DNA of 64,000 nucleotides from contig JADJRK010000001.1 in NCBI GenBank assembly GCA_016712285.1, positions 3,348,001 through 3,412,000 of the forward strand, read 5' to 3'. Within the stretch, counting starts at the first letter, position 1, and each line of letters starts with the position of its first letter. Positions 58,008 through 64,000 of the stretch are shown here, piece after piece. The position numbers and the translations under genes were made by a program. The notes below the pieces were generated by a model. That model was not told the DNA's origin. It was given only the letters and a program-made list of their open reading frames with translations, and did not search any database. The stretch comes from Planctomycetota bacterium (lineage in GTDB: Bacteria > Planctomycetota > UBA8742 > UBA2392).

Positions 58008-59978
58008 TCACTTTCGCCACTCTTCCAGTCCTTCGAGGAACTTGTCCATGGGCATTTCGCCTAGCTCGCCTTTGTCGCGGCTTCTTACATTGATGCTGCT
58101 GTTCTCTACTTCTTTCTCGCCTACCACTATGGCGTAGGGGGTCTTTTGCAGGCTGGCCTCGCGGATCTTGTAGCCTACCCGGTCGTCCTTCAGGTTCACC
58201 TCTGAGCGCAGGCCGAACTCCAGCAGCCTGGCGTTCACTTGTTTGGCGTAATCGATGAACTTCTCGCTTACCGGGATGATCTGCACCTGCAGCGGCGCCA
58301 GCCACAATGGGAACGCCCCGGCGAAATGCTCGATCAAAATGCCCATGAAGCGCTCGACGCTGCCATAGCATGCGCGGTGGATCATCACCGGGGTGTGCCG
58401 GGCCCCGTCCGCGCCCACATACACCAGACCGAAGCGCGCGGGCATGCTGAAATCCAGCTGGATGGTGCCGCATTGCCAAGAGCGTTTCAGGCTGTCCCGA
58501 ATATGAAAGTCGATTTTCGGCCCATAGAACGCGCCGTCGCCCTCGTTCAGCTTGTAGGCTACACCCATCTCGTCGAGGGTTGATTTCAGCGCGCTCTCCG
58601 CCTTCTCCCACACCTCGGCACTGCCGATGGCCTTCTCGGGCTTGGTGCTGAGTTCAATGTGCACGTCATCGAGGCCGAACGCGCCGTAGATCTCTTTGAA
58701 AAAGTTGATCAGCAACTGGATCTCGCCCTTGATCTGGTCCGGGGTACAGAAGTGGTGGGCGTCATCCTGGGTAAACGCCTGCACCCTGAACAACCCGTGC
58801 CGTACGCCGCTAAGCTCACGCCGGTGCACAAGCCCCATCTCGGCGATGCGCAGCGGGAACTCGTTGTGGCTGTGAAGCCGGGTGCGATACAGCATCAGGT
58901 GCCCCGGGCAGTTCATCGGCTTGACCGCCATGGGGCGGTCCTCTTCGACGTTTTCGTTGACCTTCTCGGGGTTCTTCTCGTCGCGCAGCTTCATCTTGGT
59001 GAAGAACATGTTCTCGAGATAGTTCTGGTAGTGGCCGCTGGTGTGCCACATGGATTCGCTGAGCACGATCGGGGTTTTCACTTCGACGTAGCCGCGGCGC
59101 TTCAGGTTGTCGCGCATGAAGTTGACCAGCAGGTTCCAGATGGTCGCGCCCTTGGGGTAGAAGAACGGAAAGCCGGGCGCGTCTTCGTCCATGAAGAACA
59201 GCTCAAGCTGTTCGCCAAGCACGCGGTGGTCGCGCTTGCGGGCCTCTTCAAGAAACTTGAAGTGGTCCTCAAGCTCGGCCTTGGTGAAGAAGGCGATGCC
59301 GTACACGCGCTGCAGCTGCTCTTTCTCAGCATCGGCGCGCCAATAGCTGCCGCTGACCTTGGTCAGCTTCACGAATTTCAGCCAGCCGGTGTCGGGCACG
59401 TGTGGGCCGCGGCACAGGTCGATGAAGTCGCCGTGCTTGTAGAAAGTCAGCTCCTCGCCGCGCTCTTTGATGCCGCCGACGAGTTCCTGCTTGAACTTGT
59501 TGTGGCCGCCGTCGATGGCCTTGTAGCGGGCGTAATGCTCGTTGGCGTCGTCGTAGCCGCTGACGCAGCGCACGAAGGGGTGGCCGGCTTTCACGATCTT
59601 GGCCATTTCGGCTTCGATCTTGGGAAAGTCGTCCGGGGTGATCTTCTGGTCGGGCAGATAAATGTCGTAGTAGAAGCCCTCATCGACGACGGGGCCGATG
59701 GTGAGCTGCGCCTTGGGAAAGATGCGCAGGATGGCGTCGGCCATCAGGTGGGCAGCCGAATGCCGCAGCACCTCAAGCGCTTCTTTGTCTTTCTTGGTGA
59801 TGATGTGGACTTCGGCGCCGTCGGGCAGCTCGCGCTGCAAATCGACGATGGCGCCATCCACCTTGGCGGCGATGGCAACGCGGGCTAGGCCGTCAGAGAT
59901 TGATTTGGCAAGGTCCGCGGCGGATGCGCCTGCGGATAGCTGCTTCGCGCTGCCGTCAGGCAGCTTTACGCTGATCAT
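58008..59978 (-). CDS. thrS: Threonine-tRNA ligase
   Basis: It charges tRNA-Thr. Domain order is complete for the bacterial enzyme: TGS (1-62), editing domain (about 70-225, with 'HSAAHLMADAI' and 'DLCRGPHVPDTG'), class II catalytic core (motif 2 'RIAEMGLVHRRELSGVRHGLFRVQAFTQDDAH'; zinc ligands Cys in 'MAVKPMNCPGH' and two His) and anticodon-binding domain ('KQVNARLLEFGLRSEV'). The start at 59978 (MISVKLPDGS) follows GGGAGAA; 656 aa is close to the usual 640. No infC or rpmI gene follows. The upstream 127 bp hold the leader; no T-box is evident. Confidence 0.97.
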   Translation of the reverse strand: MISVKLPDGSAKQLSAGASAADLAKSISDGLARVAIAAKVDGAIVDLQRELPDGAEVHIITKKDKEALEVLRHSAAHLMADAILRIFPKAQLTIGPVVDEGFYYDIYLPDQKITPDDFPKIEAEMAKIVKAGHPFVRCVSGYDDANEHYARYKAIDGGHNKFKQELVGGIKERGEELTFYKHGDFIDLCRGPHVPDTGWLKFVKLTKVSGSYWRADAEKEQLQRVYGIAFFTKAELEDHFKFLEEARKRDHRVLGEQLELFFMDEDAPGFPFFYPKGATIWNLLVNFMRDNLKRRGYVEVKTPIVLSESMWHTSGHYQNYLENMFFTKMKLRDEKNPEKVNENVEEDRPMAVKPMNCPGHLMLYRTRLHSHNEFPLRIAEMGLVHRRELSGVRHGLFRVQAFTQDDAHHFCTPDQIKGEIQLLINFFKEIYGAFGLDDVHIELSTKPEKAIGSAEVWEKAESALKSTLDEMGVAYKLNEGDGAFYGPKIDFHIRDSLKRSWQCGTIQLDFSMPARFGLVYVGADGARHTPVMIHRACYGSVERFMGILIEHFAGAFPLWLAPLQVQIIPVSEKFIDYAKQVNARLLEFGLRSEVNLKDDRVGYKIREASLQKTPYAIVVGEKEVENSSINVRSRDKGELGEMPMDKFLEGLEEWRK

Positions 59979-60105
59979 GGTTTTTCTCCCGTTTTGGTGA
60001 CGGATACGAACCGCCACACACTCGGCCCGGTGGATACGGTCCACTGTGGCCATCTGATAAACGCAAAGGTAGCTGCGTTTGTTTCACTTTCAATGGCGGG
60101 GCCGG

Positions 60106-60870
60106 CTAGAGGTCAAGCTTGCACAACACCGGGGTGTGGTCGCTGGGTTGTTCCCAGCCGCGCGGGTCGATGTCGATCCATGCCTTTTTCACCGAATCCT
60201 TGAGTGCGTCGCTGACCCACAGTTGATCAATGCGCAGGCCATGGTTGCGCTTGTAGCCGCCACCGCGGTAGTCCCACCAGGAGTACAAGCCGGCTTTGGG
60301 CTCAACCAGCCGCAGCGAATCGTGCAGGCCCCAGTCGGCAAAGTGCTTCAGCCACTTGTGCTCGTCGGGGTGAAAGCCGATCTCGCCCGCGCATGCCTTT
60401 GGGTCCCACACGTCGCGCGGCTCGGGCGCGATGTTGAAGTCACCGCCCAGCACCACGGGCTCGCTGGGCTTGCCAAAGCCGTCCAGGTGCTCGCGCAGCG
60501 CCTTGAAGAAGCGCTGCTTGTAGGCGAACTTGTCGCTGCCGATGGCCTGGCCGTTTGGCGCGTACACGCTGAACACGTGCACGCCTTCGATCACCGCTTC
60601 AATCAGGCGGCTTTGGCCCTCTTCGCCGGGAAAGCCCTCGATGACTTCTTCGATTGGCAGCTTCGACAGGACTGCGACGCCGTTGTAGGTCGGCTGGCCG
60701 TGGACCGCCGCCTCGTAGCCCATCTCGCCGACTGCATCGAAAGGAAAGTCGTCGGTCGGCAGCTTGAGTTCTTGAAGGCAGAGCACGTCCGGCTTGGCGG
60801 CCTTGAGCCAATCCCGCAGGTGCGGCAGGCGCACGCGCAGCGAGTTGACGTTCCATGAGGCTACGAGCAT
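60106..60870 (-). CDS. xthA: Exodeoxyribonuclease III / AP endonuclease
   Basis: It cuts DNA at abasic sites and degrades 3' ends in base-excision repair. Motifs: 'ASWNVNSLRVRLPHLRDWL' (Asn), 'CLQELKL' (metal Glu), 'YAPNG', 'GGDFNIAPEPRDVWDP' (catalytic Asp/Asn), 'LRIDQLWVSD' and 'SDHTPVLCKL' (Asp-His). At 254 aa it is a standard ExoIII-like protein and cytoplasmic. It lies between thrS and the outer-membrane-protein gene, all on the minus strand; the 19-base gap from the latter gene suggests co-transcription. Confidence 0.95.
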   Translation of the reverse strand: MLVASWNVNSLRVRLPHLRDWLKAAKPDVLCLQELKLPTDDFPFDAVGEMGYEAAVHGQPTYNGVAVLSKLPIEEVIEGFPGEEGQSRLIEAVIEGVHVFSVYAPNGQAIGSDKFAYKQRFFKALREHLDGFGKPSEPVVLGGDFNIAPEPRDVWDPKACAGEIGFHPDEHKWLKHFADWGLHDSLRLVEPKAGLYSWWDYRGGGYKRNHGLRIDQLWVSDALKDSVKKAWIDIDPRGWEQPSDHTPVLCKLDL

Positions 60871-60889
60871 GTAGTGATCCGGTGAACCA

Positions 60890-62302
60890 TCAGAAGTAGT
60901 AGGTGTACCCGACGAGCAGGCTCACTGAAAAGTAGCTGATGTCGATGCGCTTGCGGTGGCCGGTCAGCAGCTCATCTTCGCGGGGGTCGTCGAAGTTGAT
61001 GGGCTGCTGCGTGGTGCCGTTGCCCAGGGCGAACTGCAGGCCGAGCATCAACTCGTGCTTGGGGCTGTTGTCGTCCTGCCGCGTCGTGAAGCTGATGCCG
61101 GTCGCAAAGTGAAACAGGTTCCAGGTGGCGACACCCAGGTGCAAGTCGCTGCCGAACCCCAGGTAGTCGGCGTTGGCGTCGGTGCGCATGCTCCAGAACC
61201 CTGACCAGTTTTCGTGAAAGCGCGCCTCCATGCCAATCACGCCGTTGAACGCGCCGCGCTTGCCGTCGTGGACCGTCAGCAGTTTGCGGCTGCTTACGCT
61301 CGGGAATGGGCCAATGATGAAGGCCTTGTCGCCCTCTGGTGCGGCGACCTTGTAGCGCCCCACGGGCAGAAACCACTCCCAGGCAAAGCCCAGCAGCACA
61401 GGCCCGAAGTCGTACTCGACCCCGCTGGCGATGCTGAGCGGCGAGCGGACCTCGGTGGCCACGCCATCGCGGCGGTCGTTGGCTTCGAACTGGTCGCTGG
61501 TGCCGTTGCCGTCGATATCCAGGTCATCGACCGAAATCTGCTGCCAGACAGTCCCGCTGCCAAACAGGTTCAGGCTTGGCGTCGTCACGGTCACGCCCAT
61601 CTTCAAGCCATCGAATTGCATGCTGACGCCGGCTTTCCAGAGCATGCGCACGTTCCAGAGGTCCCAGCCGGCGGCGTTGCCGGCGCCGAACGTCTGGCCG
61701 GTGTCGTTGACGGCGCGCGTGGTGGTGTTCACGCCGCGCGTTTCAAAGCGCAAGGCCCCCCAGTGGGTGACGCCGATTGCCAGCCAGTCCGTGATCGCCC
61801 AGCCGAAGCCGAGCCCCGCCCAGTATTCCTCGGTGCTCGTGTCAAACTGGAACGAGCCGATGTAGTGCTCATCGCCCGGAGAGCGCGTGTCTTCGATGAC
61901 GTTCTCGCGCCGTTCAACGCGCGTGCTGGCGCGCGCATTGAAGAACTGCCGGGCCAGCACCTGGAAGCCCAGGCCGATCTTCGCCTGGTCAAACAGGAAC
62001 ACGCCCGAGGCTGTCAGCGGAATGATGTCGCCCTGTGTGCTCGTGATATTGCGCCCCGCACCCGCACCGTCGCTGAGTGTCAGAATGCTGAGCTGGTACC
62101 CATCGGCGCTGACTTTCAGCGAGTCGTTGTTGACCCATCCAAGCCGCGCCGGGTTGTAGTAGACGGCGCTGGTGTCGCTGACGCCACCGATCACGGCGCC
62201 GCCCATCAGCGCGCTGCGCGTGCCAAACTGGTGCGTCCAGTAGTGATTGTCCTGGGCGGAGAGTCCGGCGCAAATCATGAGCAGGGCGAGAAGGGCTCGC
62301 AT
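60890..62302 (-). CDS. Outer-membrane beta-barrel protein, FadL/OmpP1-like (470 aa)
   Basis: The start at 62302 (MRALLALLMICAGLSAQDNHYW) follows AGGAGACACC and has a signal peptide. 'RSALMGGAVIGGVSDTSAVYYNPARLGW' is the N-terminal hatch motif of the OMPP1/FadL/TodX family. Alternating beta strands follow, and the protein ends in an aromatic C-terminal strand 'SVSLLVGYTYYF' with a final Phe, as expected for BAM-assembled barrels. The likely role is uptake of hydrophobic compounds; the ligand is unknown. A 15-bp hairpin lies upstream at 62363. Confidence 0.82.
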   Translation of the reverse strand: MRALLALLMICAGLSAQDNHYWTHQFGTRSALMGGAVIGGVSDTSAVYYNPARLGWVNNDSLKVSADGYQLSILTLSDGAGAGRNITSTQGDIIPLTASGVFLFDQAKIGLGFQVLARQFFNARASTRVERRENVIEDTRSPGDEHYIGSFQFDTSTEEYWAGLGFGWAITDWLAIGVTHWGALRFETRGVNTTTRAVNDTGQTFGAGNAAGWDLWNVRMLWKAGVSMQFDGLKMGVTVTTPSLNLFGSGTVWQQISVDDLDIDGNGTSDQFEANDRRDGVATEVRSPLSIASGVEYDFGPVLLGFAWEWFLPVGRYKVAAPEGDKAFIIGPFPSVSSRKLLTVHDGKRGAFNGVIGMEARFHENWSGFWSMRTDANADYLGFGSDLHLGVATWNLFHFATGISFTTRQDDNSPKHELMLGLQFALGNGTTQQPINFDDPREDELLTGHRKRIDISYFSVSLLVGYTYYF

Positions 62303-62362
62303 GGTGTCTCCTGTGGCAACGGGGCACCGGATTATCGAACCGCGGTGACCGAATACCAATAG

Positions 62363-62395
62363 CCAAGTACCAATGCCGGGGGCATTGGTACTTGG
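62363..62395. repeat. 15-bp perfect palindromic hairpin with GGG loop
   Basis: CCAAGTACCAATGCC (62363-62377), loop GGG, GGCATTGGTACTTGG (62381-62395). The 5' flank adds another TACCAAT at 62354, so the left arm reads as seven-base units (TACCAAT, AGCCAAG, TACCAAT). It sits between the actF stop and the outer-membrane-protein start, 27 bases past the former. No T-tract is present. Confidence 0.9.
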
Positions 62396-62422
62396 GAACG
62401 AAGTGGTGGGATTTGCAGTGTG

Positions 62423-63649
62423 CTACAGGTGGTGATGGACCGACTCGACGTAGTACGGGTCTTTCTTGGCCAGCAGCGGTGCCTTCTCCAGCGCCTTGAG
62501 CGTGACGAACAGGAACAGGCCCAGCACGCCGACAAGGGTCCCGACGACAACCACTGTCCATACGCCGGCTGAGGCATGCGGGATGCCATCCACAGGGTGC
62601 GAGCGTGGCGCCACGAGCTGCCACAGGTCAATGAAGCGTCCACCCAGCGCAAAGAAGGCGGCGATGGCAAGCATCTTCGGGTTTCTCTTGTTCGGCCGCG
62701 GCAAGAGAATCAGGAACGGGATCACCCAGTTGATCAGCGGGTTCAGCCCGAACGAAACCCAGAACCACGGGCCTTCCCAGCGGGCGAGGTAGTGCTGCGT
62801 TTCTTCGGGGATGTTCGAGTACCAGATCAGCATGAACTGGCAGAACCAGATGTAGGCCCAGAACGTGGCGGATGCCAGCAGCCATATGCCCACGTTGTGG
62901 TAATGGTTTTCGTTCACCGACTTGCGCAGGTAGCCTGTCTGCTGCAGGAAGATCAGCAGCAGCGCCAGCATCGCAAACCCGCTCTCCATGATGCCGGCAA
63001 ACTGGTAGACGCCGAACATGGTGCTGAACCAGGTGGGCTCGACGCTCATGATGTAGTCAATGCTGGCAAAGGTCACGGTAGTGGCGAACAGGGCCGCGTA
63101 CGGCGCGGCGACGCGGCGGCCGGTGGTGGTGTGCTTGACGTCGCCATCCACATCCTGTTTGCGCGACGCGCGCACCAGTGCCCACGACGCGGCAATCCAG
63201 ACGCCGAAGTAAATCGCCATGCGGATCACGAACGAACTGGGGTTCAACCAGGCTGTCTTGCCCGCGATCAATTCACTGTGCAGGTCGCCATGGTCCACCG
63301 GGTGTGCCCAGTCGTAGAAGTCGCTGAACAGGGCTGCCAGCGCAATCAGCACGAACGTGCCCGCGGCGACGGGCAGATAGCGCGTCATGGCTTCGGGCAC
63401 GCGCTTGATCACCACATGCCAGCCGCTGCTGGACAGGTGCGAGATGGAGATGAACAGAGTTGCAAACAGCGGGAAACCGAGGCAGTACCACGCCGCGATC
63501 ACCCACCCGGTCATCGCCAGTTCAACGCCGCCGATCCAGGTGAGGCCAAACGCGATCAGGCCCAGGACCATCATCCCGACGCTGGCCAGCTTGGCCAGCA
63601 CGGGAAAGCTGAAGTGTTCGGGCTCGTCCATGACAGTCACGGTTGCCAT
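62423..63649 (-). CDS. actF: Alternative complex III subunit ActF (quinol:cytochrome c oxidoreductase membrane subunit)
   Basis: Alternative complex III oxidises quinol and reduces cytochrome c or a terminal oxidase in place of cytochrome bc1. ActF is one of two large NrfD-related membrane subunits. The protein has about ten helices and the ActF-type signature 'SSGWHVVIKRVPEAMTRYLPV', plus 'LFATTVTFASIDYIMSVEPTWFSTMFGVYQFAG' and 'FCQFMLIWYSNIPEETQHYL'. The length, 408 aa, is usual. Its ATG directly abuts the actE stop, so the two are one operon that continues beyond the window. Confidence 0.88.
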   Translation of the reverse strand: MATVTVMDEPEHFSFPVLAKLASVGMMVLGLIAFGLTWIGGVELAMTGWVIAAWYCLGFPLFATLFISISHLSSSGWHVVIKRVPEAMTRYLPVAAGTFVLIALAALFSDFYDWAHPVDHGDLHSELIAGKTAWLNPSSFVIRMAIYFGVWIAASWALVRASRKQDVDGDVKHTTTGRRVAAPYAALFATTVTFASIDYIMSVEPTWFSTMFGVYQFAGIMESGFAMLALLLIFLQQTGYLRKSVNENHYHNVGIWLLASATFWAYIWFCQFMLIWYSNIPEETQHYLARWEGPWFWVSFGLNPLINWVIPFLILLPRPNKRNPKMLAIAAFFALGGRFIDLWQLVAPRSHPVDGIPHASAGVWTVVVVGTLVGVLGLFLFVTLKALEKAPLLAKKDPYYVESVHHHL

Positions 63650-64000
63650 TTACTTGCCCTCCTGCAACGAGCGCAGGTACACGATAATCTTCCAGCGGTC
63701 GTCATAGTCGACGTGGCTGGCGTGCGCGGGCATCGTGTTAAAGCCGTGGGTGATGGTGTGAAAGATCTCGCCGTCGGTCAGGCGGTCGCGGACGGCCGCG
63801 TTGTCGATCGTGGGCGCGCCGATGCCGAACTTGGTGACGGGCGCGTTGCCCACGCCATCGACACCGTGACAGCCCTGGCAATTCATCGTGAACAGGCGCT
63901 TGCCGCGGGCCAGCAGCGCTTCGCGCTCGGCCCCCGTCTTGCCGGTGTACGGGTTGGCCAGCGTGCGTGACTGCACGCGGCCCGCCTCACCCGCGGGAAT
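63650..64000 (-). CDS. actE: Alternative complex III monohaem cytochrome c subunit ActE (5' partial)
   Basis: The haem-binding motif CQGCH and a downstream ligand-type Met in 'HGFNTMPAHASHV' mark a class I cytochrome c. 'NPYTGKTGAEREALLARGKRLFTMNCQGCHG' is typical of the ActE subunit, which follows the 'xxNPYxG' pattern. The frame is open through the window edge (residues before the GTG at 63976 read IPAGEAGR), so the true start, and probably a signal or lipoprotein peptide, lies outside. It is immediately followed by actF. Confidence 0.85.
   Translation of the reverse strand: MPAGEAGRVQSRTLANPYTGKTGAEREALLARGKRLFTMNCQGCHGVDGVGNAPVTKFGIGAPTIDNAAVRDRLTDGEIFHTITHGFNTMPAHASHVDYDDRWKIIVYLRSLQEGK

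Overview
This is a high-GC stretch of a Gram-negative-type (diderm), aerobic, heterotrophic bacterium. The diderm call rests on six proteins with a lipoprotein lipobox, a FadL/OmpP1-like outer-membrane barrel candidate and many secreted repeat proteins. Aerobic respiration is indicated by NuoH and two subunits of alternative complex III (ActF and ActE). The style (many paralogous TPR and secreted proteins, a PASTA-less Ser/Thr kinase, a class III cyclase, single-gene transcription units, several genes with little or no leader) fits Planctomycetota or a neighbouring lineage. No rRNA or phylogenetic marker was compared, so this placement is an inference. There is no tRNA, rRNA, CRISPR array or intact insertion sequence.

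Layout. 1-8.4 kb: the end of a secreted beta-propeller protein, a small membrane protein, recA, two large envelope proteins and one unknown gene. 8.4-10.4 kb (minus strand): a coiled-coil membrane protein and an arginase-family enzyme. 10.6-13.4 kb: a tightly coupled three-gene unit encoding a 73-aa protein, an ABC-ATPase/GNAT fusion and a phage-type terminase large subunit with no other phage genes. 13.4-21.4 kb: class III cyclase, two unknown proteins, panB, a catalytically dead Lnt-like protein, a cysteine-less rhodanese lipoprotein and a TPR-like lipoprotein. 21.5-26.8 kb: a GGN-rich repeat lipoprotein, an M24 aminopeptidase and a HAD phosphatase. 26.9-36 kb (minus strand): serpin, two TPR proteins, an aconitase-family hydratase with its swivel domain first, a STAS protein, a small aconitase-domain fragment, a cyclophilin and a HEAT-like secreted protein. 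36-44.5 kb: a bacterial protein-arginine deiminase, a secreted glycosidase, a DUF4256 protein, a pseudo-protease with PDZ and an RNA pseudouridine synthase with an Arg/Pro-rich tail. 44.6-48.9 kb: a kinase-STAS-TPR protein, an SNase-like lipoprotein and an Ig-like surface protein. 49.1-55.5 kb: two surface-protein genes whose last 2.35 kb are nearly identical, separated by a decayed short-chain dehydrogenase. 55.5-64 kb: queG, a solitary nuoH, thrS, xthA, the outer-membrane protein and the end of the alternative complex III cluster (actE-actF).

How it fits together. Much of the window is envelope biology: lipoproteins, C-terminally anchored surface proteins ending in Cys/Gly-TM-Arg tails, carbohydrate degradation, and protein modification or inhibition (PAD, serpin). 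A second theme is enzyme folds that kept their shape but lost catalytic residues (Lnt, rhodanese, trypsin, SNase, LeuC fragment). The strongest candidates for new biology are the ABC-GNAT/terminase unit at 10.66-13.44 kb and the PKD-fused arginine deiminase lipoprotein at 36.1-38.2 kb.
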